A stretch of DNA of 64,000 nt from an uncultured Prevotellaceae bacterium (GTDB lineage Bacteria > Bacteroidota > Bacteroidia > Bacteroidales > Bacteroidaceae). The stretch is from contig CACZTJ010000008.1 of assembly GCA_902784065.1 (NCBI GenBank), positions 1-64,000 of the forward strand, given 5' to 3'. A program made the position numbers and the translations under genes. Positions 35,488-45,639 of the stretch are shown piece by piece. Within the stretch, counting starts at the first letter, position 1. Every line of letters starts with the position of its first letter. Under the pieces are notes generated by a model, which searched no databases, was not told where the DNA came from, and saw nothing but the letters and a program-made list of their open reading frames with translations.

Positions 35488-36505
35488 AGACTAACTTGTA
35501 ATCGACAAGGAAATCTTTTTGTTTGGGAGAAAGGCGATGACCTTTCCAAGATGCGATCTGTTGTTCCACAAAACTTCGAGACGCTTCATCACCCGACAAC
35601 TGGGCCAGATAGAGTCGGATACGAAGCTTCAGGAAACTCTTGTCCTGAAGACGATCCATCACCTGACGAAGACGCTGTTCTGCAGCCTCTACATCATCCT
35701 CAAGTTTCACAGCTGTCAGATAAAGGGGCAAGGCAAACTCTGCCTCCTGGGCTGCCACATATCCCTTATAAGGCATCACTCTCTCACGCACGCGACGTAA
35801 CTCTGAAATCAACAGGTAATATTCTTTCTCGTGCTGATAGGAGGTGGGCACCTCAAACAACAGGCGACGGGCGAGTTCATACAACAGTTTCTTGTCTTCT
35901 TCGATATTTCTGGAACGGGATTTCTCCTTAGGCGCTTTTTCTGGAGAAGATTTCTGTTGCTCCTCTGACGTAGCCAACTCAATCAGATCAGGCTCCAACT
36001 CGACAGCAGCATAGATCACACCGGGGATGGAGACCACCAGCTGACGGCGACGCTTACCCTTAATACGCAGGATAACGCCCTCACGACCATCGTAGAGACC
36101 GCCATTCACACGAATCTTATCACCCACCTGCAACTGGATCTCATCAGGTTTATAATACGTGATATTCTCACCTGCCTGCTCTGAGACGGCGATAAAATTT
36201 CGCATATCGTGCTCTGAGACAGAGAGATAGTCTTCCCTGTTGGAAAAAGTGGACTTACGGATAAAGAGACCATCGCGACGGAACTTGATGGCATCACGCA
36301 CTTCATCGAGCGTACCTCTCACAAAGATATAGCCTTTAATGGCTGGTACCAGTATGCGCTGACGCTTGCCTTTAAGCTCCTTTACTTCATACCGAAGGGG
36401 TACGAAGCACTCATGCGCATCGCGTCGCAACTCGTCACGGATCCTGAGTTCGCGTCCTCGAGTTACAGAGCCGATAACATACCATTTTATCTCGTTTTCA
36501 TCCAT
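35465..36505 (-). CDS. UpxY/NusG-like transcription antitermination protein with long C-terminal extension
   Basis: The first ~105 residues form a NusG N-terminal (NGN) domain: WYVIGSVTRGRELRIRDELR, FVPLRYEVKELKGKR and GYIFVRG. A KOW-like segment follows near 125-160 (LQVGDKIRVNGGLYDGREG). The remaining ~170 residues are charged and helical, unlike the ~175-residue UpxY proteins that switch on capsule operons. Start MDENEIKW is chosen over an upstream ATG that would fall at the -7 box (36524-36531, TAACTTTG on the minus strand). No capsule genes are adjacent, so it may act elsewhere. Confidence 0.82.
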   Translation of the reverse strand: MDENEIKWYVIGSVTRGRELRIRDELRRDAHECFVPLRYEVKELKGKRQRILVPAIKGYIFVRGTLDEVRDAIKFRRDGLFIRKSTFSNREDYLSVSEHDMRNFIAVSEQAGENITYYKPDEIQLQVGDKIRVNGGLYDGREGVILRIKGKRRRQLVVSIPGVIYAAVELEPDLIELATSEEQQKSSPEKAPKEKSRSRNIEEDKKLLYELARRLLFEVPTSYQHEKEYYLLISELRRVRERVMPYKGYVAAQEAEFALPLYLTAVKLEDDVEAAEQRLRQVMDRLQDKSFLKLRIRLYLAQLSGDEASRSFVEQQIASWKGHRLSPKQKDFLVDYKLVFSSSQKD

Positions 36506-36548
36506 CTTTCTCAAAAATTGCTGCAAAGTTAGTGCATTTTTTTGATTA

Positions 36549-36582
36549 TTTGAAGGATTCTGCCGAAAAATGCTTAATTTTG
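36549..36582 (+). promoter_or_regulatory. promoter of pepT
   Basis: TTTG at 36549-36552 and TAATTTTG at 36575-36582, 22 nt apart, 28 nt before the ATG. It is divergent from the NusG-like gene's promoter. Confidence 0.65.
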
Positions 36583-36610
36583 TATTCTCATTAGAAGAAA
36601 GATTACAAAA

Positions 36611-37834
36611 ATGGAAATTATCGAACGATTTCTTAACTACACAAAATTCGACACCCAGTCACAGGAAGACAGCGATCAGGTGCCGAGTACCGAAAAGCAA
36701 TTAGTATTTGCGAACTATCTGAAGAAAGAACTGGAGAGCGAGGGCTTAAGCGAGGTGGAGATGGACGATAAGGGTTACATCTACGCCACACTGAAAGCCA
36801 ACGTGAAAGGCGATATTCCAACCATCGGTTTCATAGCACATTACGATACAAGTCCCGACTGTTCTGGTGCCAATATACAAGCGCGTATCGTGAACAACTA
36901 CGACGGTGGTGATATCCTGCTGTCAGAAGGCATTGTGAGCAGTCCGAAGAAATTTCCTGAACTACTCAAACACGTAGGCGAGGATCTGATAGTGACCGAC
37001 GGACACACACTATTAGGTGCCGACGATAAAGCGGGTATCGCAGAAATCATCCAGGCCATGTGTTGGCTGAAGGAGCACCCTGAGGTGAAGCACGGGAAAA
37101 TCCGTATTGCCTTTAACCCTGACGAAGAGATTGGCATGGGCGCCCACCATTTCGATGTTGAGAAATTCGGTTGCGACTGGGCCTACACGATGGATGGCGG
37201 CGACGTGGGTGAACTGGAATTTGAGAACTTTAATGCCGCCAGTGCAAAGATCTTCATCAAAGGCGTGAGCGTACACCCGGGCTATGCCAAGAACAAGATG
37301 ATAAACGCCAGTGTGCTGGCTACGGAGTTTGCACAGCTCCTGCCTGCCGATGAGCGTCCGGAAACCACTGAAGGCTATCAGGGATTCTACCACCTGCTGG
37401 GTATAGAGAGTCATGTGGAACAGGCGAAGCTGAGCTACATCATTCGCGATCACGACCGTGAACGGTTTGAAGAGCGCAAGCGTTTCGTTCTGAAATGTGC
37501 AGAACAGATGAACGAGACCTACGGAGAAGGCACCGTGACAGCAGAGGTCAAGGATCAATACTATAATATGAAAGAGAAGATTGATCCACAGATGCACGTC
37601 ATCGACCTGGTGCTACATGCCATGCAGGACTGTGGCGTTGCACCTAAGGTAAAGCCCATACGTGGCGGTACTGACGGGGCCCAACTGTCGTTCAAAGGTC
37701 TCCCCTGCCCCAACATCTTTGCTGGGGGCGTCAACTTCCACGGACCTTATGAGTTTGTGAGCATTCAGTCTATGAAACAAGCCATGCAGGTGATTATCCG
37801 CATCTGTGAACTGACGGCAGGTTTCAACGACTAA
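36611..37834 (+). CDS. pepT: peptidase T (tripeptide aminopeptidase)
   Basis: PepT is a cytoplasmic di-zinc M20 aminopeptidase that removes N-terminal residues from tripeptides. The 407-residue protein has metal-site motifs [25 protein letters not shown] and the [15 protein letters not shown] segment near the C-terminus. Full length. It converges with the antiporter gene, with only 3 nt between stops. Confidence 0.96.
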   Translation: MEIIERFLNYTKFDTQSQEDSDQVPSTEKQLVFANYLKKELESEGLSEVEMDDKGYIYATLKANVKGDIPTIGFIAHYDTSPDCSGANIQARIVNNYDGGDILLSEGIVSSPKKFPELLKHVGEDLIVTDGHTLLGADDKAGIAEIIQAMCWLKEHPEVKHGKIRIAFNPDEEIGMGAHHFDVEKFGCDWAYTMDGGDVGELEFENFNAASAKIFIKGVSVHPGYAKNKMINASVLATEFAQLLPADERPETTEGYQGFYHLLGIESHVEQAKLSYIIRDHDRERFEERKRFVLKCAEQMNETYGEGTVTAEVKDQYYNMKEKIDPQMHVIDLVLHAMQDCGVAPKVKPIRGGTDGAQLSFKGLPCPNIFAGGVNFHGPYEFVSIQSMKQAMQVIIRICELTAGFND

Positions 37835-37837
37835 ATC

Positions 37838-40096
37838 CTATACTTGAAACAGGGCGTCGAGCGCTTCTTCTTCGCCTACGACCCAAACAATATCCCCATC
37901 TTTAAACTTACGGTTTGGTGGGAAAGGAGACAGGTTCTGCTTTCCTTCCTCCAGGCCGATGACCATACAGCTGTAAAGGTCGCGAATACCGCTATCTATC
38001 AGCGTCTTGCCCACGAAGGGACTATCGCTTGCTATTACCAGCTGACGCAGTTTCATGATACGCTGTTCTTCGTTGGGGTCAACGCCCAGGCGCTCCGTCT
38101 CCAGAGCATCACGGAAAGCTGAGAACTGCTCGTCACTACCAATAGCCTGAAGCACGTCACCAGGGAATATAATATAGTCGCCGTCAGGGATATTAACACG
38201 CCAGCCACTGCGAATGATACTGCTGACATGCACACCATACTTCTTACCCAGATTCAACTGTTTCAGGGTCTGTCCCATCCACATGGAATCAACAGGCACT
38301 TCAAAGTTGGCGATATGGATATCACGATCGAGCAGACGATCAGCATAGAGCGGACGCTTCTTACCATGGACTTCAGCAGCAATATCGCGTGAACGAAGGT
38401 TCTGAACAAACAATCGTTCGAGCGTGATACTACGATGCTTCACCCAACGGGAGAAAACAATCAGTAGAACCACAAGCACACCGATGGTGATCATCAAGGC
38501 ATTGGCAATCCGGCTGAGGTAATTGCAGATATAGAAGATAAAGCCTATCGCAATAATCGCACGCACGATAATCGTAAAGATGAGCGGCAGACGATTGCGA
38601 TTGCTCTCAGCCCACAGCGCACGGAACTCCGGACTGCGATTCTTCTTCATGACCATTGCACGCAGGAAGGGGGCAATCAAAAGCACTGTCAGCACACCTG
38701 TAACGCCATTGGCATACCAATGGAGCTCCCAACCGGGCAACACACCACGCATAAAGGGTAGCACAAAGGTAAACATCACAGCAATAGCGGCAGATGACAA
38801 AATGGAATACACCACCGTGTTAACGGTCATCTGAGTGAGCAGCTTCTTCCAGTAGTTCTGTCCCTGCGTGTGCTGATGCGTATTCATCGAAAGCGAATTC
38901 AACGAATTGATCAGCTTGTTGGGCAGGTGGTGCTCCAGATGATTGTAAACCGGTGTGGAAAGCCGTATCATGTAAGGTGTGAGGAAAGTTGTAATAACGG
39001 ATACGGCTACCACTACCGGATATAGGAAATCGCTGATAACGCCTAATGAAAGGCCTAATGATGCGATGATAAACGAGAACTCACCGATCTGCGCCATAGA
39101 GAAACCACAACGCATGGCCGACTTCAACGACTCACCCGCCAGCATGAAAGAGAACGTACCAAACACGCTCTGACCTACCAAGATGGTCATCACCAGCAAC
39201 AAGATGGGAAGCGCATAATCTACAAGGATCTTCGGATCAACCAGCATACCCACCGACACGAAGAAGATGGCGCCAAAGAGATTCTTCACTGGCTCCACAA
39301 GTTTCTCAATACGTTCCGCCTCAACCGTCTCAGCCAGGATACTACCCATGATAAAGGCACCGAAAGCTGAGCTGAAACCTACCTTTGTCGAGAAAACAGC
39401 CATGGCACAGCAGAGTCCCAGCGACACCACCAGCATCACCTCACCATTGATCAGCGTACGCACACTGCGCAGGAACAGCGGAACGGCAAAGATACCCACC
39501 ACCAGCCACAGGATCAGGAAAAAGACGATACTCAGAATCGACTGCAACATCTGACCGCCCTCAAGATTTCCCTGGGCAATAGCACTCAGCATCACCATCA
39601 TCACAATTGCCAGGATATCTTCAAGGATCAGCACACTCATCACCAAACCGGCAAACTGCTGTTGGCGTAATCCCAGATCGTCGAACGCCTTATAGATAAT
39701 CGTCGTTGACGACATCGCCAACATACCGCCCAGGAAGATACAGTCCATCTGTTCCCATCCGAAAAGCCGACCCACACTGAAGCCCAACATAGACATACAG
39801 AAGATGATGGTACAGGTAGAGATGATAGGCGAGGCGCCCATCTTCAGGATCTTCTTGAAAGAGAAATCAAGACCCAACGAGAACAATAGGAACATCACAC
39901 CGATATCTGCCCAGAGATGCACGTTCTCCATATCAACGACTGATGCTGTATAAGGCATGCTCGGACTGACTACAAATCCAGCCACGATATATCCCAGCAC
40001 CAGAGGCTGCTTAAGTTTTTTGAAGATCAGCGTCACGATACCAGCCACCATCAGGATGAGGGCAAGGTCTTGTATCATTGCAGGTAATTCGGCCAT
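37838..40096 (-). CDS. Kef-type CPA2 cation:proton antiporter with TrkA-C domain
   Basis: This 752-residue inner-membrane protein has a CPA2 antiporter domain of about twelve helices (LGYIVAGF, FLLFSLGLDFS, SSTTIIYKAF, VLILEDILAI). A second membrane region (~400-560) follows, then a soluble C-terminal regulatory domain resembling TrkA-C/RCK-C (MKLRQLVIASDSPFVGKTL). It probably exchanges K+ or Na+ for protons. It lies 37 nt after lptD and may share its transcript. Confidence 0.88.
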   Translation of the reverse strand: MAELPAMIQDLALILMVAGIVTLIFKKLKQPLVLGYIVAGFVVSPSMPYTASVVDMENVHLWADIGVMFLLFSLGLDFSFKKILKMGASPIISTCTIIFCMSMLGFSVGRLFGWEQMDCIFLGGMLAMSSTTIIYKAFDDLGLRQQQFAGLVMSVLILEDILAIVMMVMLSAIAQGNLEGGQMLQSILSIVFFLILWLVVGIFAVPLFLRSVRTLINGEVMLVVSLGLCCAMAVFSTKVGFSSAFGAFIMGSILAETVEAERIEKLVEPVKNLFGAIFFVSVGMLVDPKILVDYALPILLLVMTILVGQSVFGTFSFMLAGESLKSAMRCGFSMAQIGEFSFIIASLGLSLGVISDFLYPVVVAVSVITTFLTPYMIRLSTPVYNHLEHHLPNKLINSLNSLSMNTHQHTQGQNYWKKLLTQMTVNTVVYSILSSAAIAVMFTFVLPFMRGVLPGWELHWYANGVTGVLTVLLIAPFLRAMVMKKNRSPEFRALWAESNRNRLPLIFTIIVRAIIAIGFIFYICNYLSRIANALMITIGVLVVLLIVFSRWVKHRSITLERLFVQNLRSRDIAAEVHGKKRPLYADRLLDRDIHIANFEVPVDSMWMGQTLKQLNLGKKYGVHVSSIIRSGWRVNIPDGDYIIFPGDVLQAIGSDEQFSAFRDALETERLGVDPNEEQRIMKLRQLVIASDSPFVGKTLIDSGIRDLYSCMVIGLEEGKQNLSPFPPNRKFKDGDIVWVVGEEEALDALFQV

Positions 40097-40133
40097 TGTT
40101 ATTCGGTTTTATGAGTCTTAGTTGTAAAATCAA

Positions 40134-42998
40134 TTAGTACCACTGCACAGCGTTCGAGTAGCTACTGCGCTTATCATACTTCAGGGCATCTGTCAGCGTC
40201 GCTGCATTACACCTGAACGAGAAATTATAGCTGGTATAAGGTGCAAGCACCACCGAGCACGACATATTGAAACAGTGCAGATCACGACTGAGTGAAGCAG
40301 TAGTCATGGAAATCTTATGGTTATCAAAGTCATAACCAGAAGAGAAGTTGATGTTCCATCCGTCGCTGATACGCACGTTACCACTCACATTCAGATTCTG
40401 GGTGAACTTATACGGATAGCGCATGGTATCATAGTTGAACTTCTTCACATTCATATCCTCACGAATGTTAAAACCATAGCCGATACTCAGACTCCAAGGC
40501 ATGTTGAAAATCATATAACCGTCATCATCCGTTTCGGCCTTATCGTGCTTGCCCCTGCCGGCAGCATGCTTGGCTTTCTCCATATCCTTATCGATGTTCG
40601 ACTCTGCGGCTGTCTCCCACTCATCGTCATCATCGTCTGATTTCTTTTTCTTGTCTTTCTTATCCACTTTCTCACCCCTGAGTCGCTTGAAGAAGTTCAT
40701 CACCTTCTCATTATTCAGTGTATAAGAGAGGTTCTGGGAGAGCCCCGTGAAACGACCGAACTTACCCTGTTGCCAATAGGTGACATGTTCACTCTCATGA
40801 GGCACAGCGCCCACACTATCCGCTTCATAGACATACGACTTGAATACCGTACTGATGTTCAGGGTGTAACTCTTTGAGAGCTTTAAGCGCAGCACAGCGT
40901 TCAGGTCACCAAGAGGACGGATGTCGGTGGCGAAGTTATAATAGGATGACAACTTGAACTCATCGATCAGCGAGATCTTCTTCACGCCCGTAGAGTCGTC
41001 GTCACTCCTGATCTTCATCTCGACATTATTACCAATCTCGACATTCATCATACCCGTCTTTCCCTTACCCGGATAGCCAAAGGCTGAACCCTGATAAGGA
41101 CTGTACTCCACCATCGACACATTACCTTGGGCATCAGTCTTCTGGTAGTAATCATAATAGCCATAGCGCCTTTCACCGAAGTCCGGTGCATACGAGAAAC
41201 TCACCGTAGGCGTGATGACGTGACGGATCGTCTGAATCTTGTCGCCGAAGATCTTACGACTGGGAATCCAGAAACCATAGAGCTTTGTAGAAAGACCCAA
41301 GTTCAGACTCCAGTTATAGACATTATAGAATCCGCTGATGGTATCGCTCACCTCACTCTGTTTATTCTCATCCCACGACTTATGGATCTTGCGGAAATAG
41401 GTACGGTCAGTGAAGCTGAACGAGGGAGTCACGTTCAGATAACCGAAAAGCGAGAAGTTGCCTTTGATGGGAATCTGATGAAGCATACCATTCTGCCAGT
41501 CCTTATTCAACTTCGACTTTAATATCAGATCCTCCTTGGTGTTGATCTCATTCTTAATCTGACCGGTATAACTGAAGGAGATCTTCTCATACCAACGCTC
41601 TGAACCGGCAGCTTTCTTCCGCTTGAAGGGATAGACTGGCGAGATAGAGATATCCATGTTAGGCAATGTGAGCGCAAGGGTGGAGTCACGCATATTCTGA
41701 GTGATATTCGTCTGTACGCCCAGCGTCATGCCAATACTGGAGAAGCGTGTCTGCCAGGAGACAGATGAGGTACGGGTGGATTGCGTAAGCGCCTGCGGAT
41801 TATACATCGAAGTGAGGTTATTGCGCTCATACGACGATGTGGCGAAATTCACTCTGGCACTCAGACTGCTATAGGGATTGGCCTTTGCATCCTGACTATG
41901 CGTCCACTGGATCTTAAAACTGGTTTCCTTCGCGTAGTCTTTCTCGTTCTTCTCACCTTTGACGCTGTTCTGATAACTGGCCAGGAAAGAGCCGTTATAT
42001 CTGTAGCGTTTTCGGTAGTTCGACGCTGCAGTCAAGCCCCAAGAGCCTTTCGTATAGATTTCGCCAATCAGCTTCAAGTCGACCTTATCATTGATGGCGA
42101 AATAGTAACCACCATCACGCAGGTAGAAACCTCTCTCCATCTCATCACCGTAAGTCGGCATGATCAGACCACTGGAGTAGCTTTTCGTAAAGGGGAAGAA
42201 GCCATAAGGCACAGCTAAAGGCAGGGGCACATCAGCCACCACGAGATAGGCCGGACCAAACACCACATCCTTACCTGGACGAACCTTCGCACGCGAGAGT
42301 GCTAGATAGAAGTCGGGATGCGGATCGTCACAGGTGGTATAGCGACCATGCTGGAGGTACATCTCACCATTGGCACCACGCTTGGAGAGCTCACTGGTAA
42401 GGAAGCCCTCATCCTGCTGGGTATAGACCTGCGAGATCAGACCTTTCTTCGATTTGAAGTTAAAGGCCATCGTATCGCTCTCATACTCGTCACTACCCAT
42501 CTTGAACACAGGGGTACCTGTCAGCTCCCGAGTGGTGGTGTCCATCGCGCCTGTGGCATACACCTGATTGCTGTCAAGACTCAGCGAGATCCGTTCACTC
42601 TCCAGATCCATATTCTGGTACTTCACCTTCGAGGAGCCATAGAGATTGGCTTTCTTGGCAAGTGCGTTATAGGTCAGAGAGTCGCTGGCAGAGTAATCCA
42701 CGGGAGAGTCGATACCATTCTTACGACTACGGTTGATACTGTCGAGTTCCAGCGAATCATCCACCGCCTTGTTATGCTTATAGATGGCCAGTTCGAGCGA
42801 GTCCATCGTCGAAGTGTCGCGCTTGGTCTTCGCGCTGGCCTCCACACGATCCGAGAGAATGGTATCTACCTTTTGAGGCGAAACGGAGTCTTTCACATAA
42901 TCCTGTTTGACACTTTTCGAATAAAGCGCCAAAGGTCCTTCTGCCATCATCATGACGATAGCAAAAAGCATAAGGATTAGAGCTGACTTCCTTTTCAC
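40134..42998 (-). CDS. LPS-assembly protein LptD-like outer-membrane protein
   Basis: The 954-residue protein has an N-terminal signal/anchor, an OstA/LptA-like beta-jellyroll (~110-240, with GRYTTCDDPHPDFYL) and a long beta-barrel ending in an aromatic residue (AVQWY). This is the Bacteroidota form of LptD, which inserts LPS into the outer leaflet with LptE. An acidic/basic low-complexity stretch (DKKKKSDDDDDEW, ~residues 785-800) sits in a barrel loop. It has its own promoter. Confidence 0.85.
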   Translation of the reverse strand: MKRKSALILMLFAIVMMMAEGPLALYSKSVKQDYVKDSVSPQKVDTILSDRVEASAKTKRDTSTMDSLELAIYKHNKAVDDSLELDSINRSRKNGIDSPVDYSASDSLTYNALAKKANLYGSSKVKYQNMDLESERISLSLDSNQVYATGAMDTTTRELTGTPVFKMGSDEYESDTMAFNFKSKKGLISQVYTQQDEGFLTSELSKRGANGEMYLQHGRYTTCDDPHPDFYLALSRAKVRPGKDVVFGPAYLVVADVPLPLAVPYGFFPFTKSYSSGLIMPTYGDEMERGFYLRDGGYYFAINDKVDLKLIGEIYTKGSWGLTAASNYRKRYRYNGSFLASYQNSVKGEKNEKDYAKETSFKIQWTHSQDAKANPYSSLSARVNFATSSYERNNLTSMYNPQALTQSTRTSSVSWQTRFSSIGMTLGVQTNITQNMRDSTLALTLPNMDISISPVYPFKRKKAAGSERWYEKISFSYTGQIKNEINTKEDLILKSKLNKDWQNGMLHQIPIKGNFSLFGYLNVTPSFSFTDRTYFRKIHKSWDENKQSEVSDTISGFYNVYNWSLNLGLSTKLYGFWIPSRKIFGDKIQTIRHVITPTVSFSYAPDFGERRYGYYDYYQKTDAQGNVSMVEYSPYQGSAFGYPGKGKTGMMNVEIGNNVEMKIRSDDDSTGVKKISLIDEFKLSSYYNFATDIRPLGDLNAVLRLKLSKSYTLNISTVFKSYVYEADSVGAVPHESEHVTYWQQGKFGRFTGLSQNLSYTLNNEKVMNFFKRLRGEKVDKKDKKKKSDDDDDEWETAAESNIDKDMEKAKHAAGRGKHDKAETDDDGYMIFNMPWSLSIGYGFNIREDMNVKKFNYDTMRYPYKFTQNLNVSGNVRISDGWNINFSSGYDFDNHKISMTTASLSRDLHCFNMSCSVVLAPYTSYNFSFRCNAATLTDALKYDKRSSYSNAVQWY

Positions 42999-43024
42999 AC
43001 CTGTAATCTTTCGTTTTTACGCTG

Positions 43025-43055
43025 CAAAAGTACAATAAAATAGGGGAACTACAAA
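43025..43055 (-). promoter_or_regulatory. promoter of lptD-like gene
   Basis: On the minus strand TTTG (43052-43055) and TACTTTTG (43025-43032) are 19 nt apart, 26 nt before the ATG. Confidence 0.82.
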
Positions 43056-43171
43056 ATTCCCCTCCTACTTTTTTACTTTTTTTCGTTTTATTATTGATAC
43101 TTCGTATCGAGCCTGCTCACGTTCGGCATAGCTGATGCAAGCATCGCTCTGCTCTTACTTAATCGCAGCCT

Positions 43172-43708
43172 TCACTCAAAAAGATCCACCCATTTCTGAA
43201 ATCTGCGCACCCCATCCCAGCCAAATTTCTCCAGACTCTGCATCGCCTGTACCACAGAACGCTCAGTGCCCGGACGGGTCTTGGAATAGAACTTATCGGC
43301 ATAGCACACCACCTGTTCCTCTAAGGCGATAGGCATATAATCCTGGTGAGGCAAGGGCAGCTGTTGCTGCTCGATATCCCATTGCGTGAGACCAGTTCCC
43401 GTGTGACGTTCACACACCAGTGCATGACGCTCCCACCCTTCTTGCCGAAGAATCTCTGCACCCAGTATCCCATGACGGATATAAGGTTCTGTACCAAAAC
43501 ATTGAATCCCAGGAGCATTGCAGCGGAAGATACCGATATCGTGAAGCATCGAGGCTTCCTCAAGAAACTCCTCATCAAGCTTCAACTCCGGATGAGCCTT
43601 GGCAATCTTCAGACTGCGGTCGGCCACCTGGCGACTATGTACTAACAATATCCGTCGGAGTTCATTCTCCGACGGATAATATTTATCTATAATAGACTGA
43701 TAATCCAT
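43172..43708 (-). CDS. HD-domain phosphohydrolase
   Basis: This 178-residue protein has the metal-binding HD pattern: His in VHSRQVAD, the HD pair in MLHDIGI, His in YIRHGILGAE and Asp in CYADKFYS. Relatives hydrolyse nucleotides or related phosphoesters; the substrate is not evident. The frame is open further upstream, but MDYQSIID is the natural start since the earlier ATG overlaps the carboxyltransferase stop. Confidence 0.82.
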   Translation of the reverse strand: MDYQSIIDKYYPSENELRRILLVHSRQVADRSLKIAKAHPELKLDEEFLEEASMLHDIGIFRCNAPGIQCFGTEPYIRHGILGAEILRQEGWERHALVCERHTGTGLTQWDIEQQQLPLPHQDYMPIALEEQVVCYADKFYSKTRPGTERSVVQAMQSLEKFGWDGVRRFQKWVDLFE

Positions 43709-43755
43709 AATTTCTCGTTTGATTTCTCCCCCGCGGCGCGGGGGAGAAACAATGA

Positions 43756-45534
43756 TTAACAACGTTCAATCCATGCAATCGTGTCACCCTGACGGATCTT
43801 CTGTCCGGGCTTCACACTGATGTCCACCAGCTTACCACCGAGGGCTGCAGGAATCTCCACAATCTCTCCCCACTTGGTCTGGAGGTAGCAGAAGATATCA
43901 CCTTCCTGATACTTCTGACCGATGAACGGTTCAATACAAGCAGCAGGAACGCCCTCACCACCAAAGCTCCAGATGAGCTGTCCGTCCAGCGGACTCTTCA
44001 CAGCATCAGCCTTGGCATGCTTCAGGGCATCAATCTCCTCCTGAGAGATCTTCTTGCCGCCACCCAACTTAGCGTCCTTTGCCTTCTGGATATCGGCGAG
44101 CAACTGCTTCTTGGCCTGACCGCTCATAAACGGACGGTACTGCTCTGGATGCATAGCCAACTCGAAGAGCTCCTCGTCATCCGGTCCATAAGCCCAACCG
44201 TTCTCGTCCATCTCCTTGCGGAAACCGTCGAGGGCATTGGGAATCAGCGTATGCGGATCGGCATCCGTAAACTCACGTTTCTGCTTCTGAGCCAGTTCTA
44301 TCAACTCAGGTGCAATCTCTCCAGGTACCTTACCACTCTTACCGAGGATCATACCCCAGATGGCATCATCCATCATCACGTAACGGCCCTTGCCCTGCTC
44401 CATCGTGAGGAGGTTCATCAGGGCGATATTCTTAGTGTATTGTGAGAACGGCGTCACCAATGGGGGATAACCCACCTTCGGCCATACGTACTCTACCTCG
44501 TTGAACAGCTTCACCAGCATATCGTCCATCGTGAGTGTTGGCTCACCCTTCTTCTCACGCAGCTTGTTAATCATGCTTTGGATCGGACCGAGGTCAGCCA
44601 TCATCGAACCCATCATACCACCAGGCAGACCGCTACCGAGCAGCAGACTCGACATGTGCTTGTTGGCAGGATTGATGAAATAGCCAAGCCAGTCGTCGAT
44701 AAACTCCTGCGTCAGCGTACGGGCCTGCATATAGGCATTCATATTCAGGTCAGCCACCTCAAAGCCCTCGTTCTTCAGCATCGAACGGACAGAGATGATA
44801 TCCGGATGAACCTTACCCCATGACAACGGCTCGATAGCAGTATCGATGATGTCAGCACCGTTGTTACAAACCTCGAGGATAGAAGCCATCGAGAGACCAG
44901 GACCAGAGTGTCCGTGATACTGAATGATGATATCGGGATGCTTGGTCTTGATAGCCTTCGTCAGAGCGCCCAACATGGCAGGCTGTCCGATACCGGCCAT
45001 ATCCTTCAGACAGATCTCCTCTGCACCGGCAGCAATCACCTCGTCGGCAATGGCAGCGTAGTACGCTACGGTATGCACGGGTGAAGTGGTGATACACAGG
45101 GTAGCCTGCGGGGTCATACCACCTTCCTTAGCCCACTTGATACTGGGGATGATGTTACGCGTATCGTTCAAACCACAGAAGATACGGGTGATGTCAACAC
45201 CCTGGGCATGTTTCACCTTATACATCAGTGCACGCACGTCGTCAGGCACGGGATACATGCGGAGTGCATTAAGGCCGCGATCCAGCATGTGTGTTTTAAT
45301 ACCCACCTCATTGAAAGGCTTACAGAAAGCACGTACTGCCAGATTGGGGTTCTCACCTGCCATCAGGTTTACTTGCTCAAAGGCACCGCCATTGGTTTCT
45401 ACACGGGCAAAACAACCCATATCGATGATTGCAGGGGCTACACGCTCCAACTGGTCCTTACGGGGCTGGAATTTACCAGATGACTGCCACATGTCTCTAT
45501 ACACGAGACTGAATTGAATCTTCTTCTTTGCCAT
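43756..45534 (-). CDS. biotin-dependent carboxyltransferase / oxaloacetate decarboxylase alpha-like subunit
   Basis: The 592-residue protein has a TIM-barrel carboxyltransferase domain (RDMWQSSGK, GAFEQVNLM, CLKDMAGIG, YHGHSGPGLSMAS) and the PYC/OADA conserved domain (VEYVWPKVGYPPLVTPFSQY). A C-terminal biotinyl-like fold follows. Such subunits move CO2 between carboxybiotin and a keto acid, here pyruvate/oxaloacetate, important for succinate formation in Prevotella. The biotin-accepting A-M-K-M motif is not visible; the matching place reads LQTKWGEI. A separate biotin carrier may be used. A minus-strand -7 box TACATTTG (45566-45573) precedes it. Confidence 0.87.
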   Translation of the reverse strand: MAKKKIQFSLVYRDMWQSSGKFQPRKDQLERVAPAIIDMGCFARVETNGGAFEQVNLMAGENPNLAVRAFCKPFNEVGIKTHMLDRGLNALRMYPVPDDVRALMYKVKHAQGVDITRIFCGLNDTRNIIPSIKWAKEGGMTPQATLCITTSPVHTVAYYAAIADEVIAAGAEEICLKDMAGIGQPAMLGALTKAIKTKHPDIIIQYHGHSGPGLSMASILEVCNNGADIIDTAIEPLSWGKVHPDIISVRSMLKNEGFEVADLNMNAYMQARTLTQEFIDDWLGYFINPANKHMSSLLLGSGLPGGMMGSMMADLGPIQSMINKLREKKGEPTLTMDDMLVKLFNEVEYVWPKVGYPPLVTPFSQYTKNIALMNLLTMEQGKGRYVMMDDAIWGMILGKSGKVPGEIAPELIELAQKQKREFTDADPHTLIPNALDGFRKEMDENGWAYGPDDEELFELAMHPEQYRPFMSGQAKKQLLADIQKAKDAKLGGGKKISQEEIDALKHAKADAVKSPLDGQLIWSFGGEGVPAACIEPFIGQKYQEGDIFCYLQTKWGEIVEIPAALGGKLVDISVKPGQKIRQGDTIAWIERC

Positions 45535-45565
45535 AGATATTAGTTCTCAAATATAATTATGAGTG

Positions 45566-45573
45566 CAAATGTA
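45566..45573 (-). promoter_or_regulatory. -7 promoter element of carboxyltransferase gene
   Basis: TACATTTG on the minus strand fits TAnnTTTG 32 nt before the ATG; no exact -33 box at 19-21 nt. Confidence 0.6.
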
Positions 45574-45639
45574 GCAATAATATCTGAAATATCAGCAATT
45601 ATGCCGATAATTTTTAGCATTTTTTGCAAGGCAAGGCTG

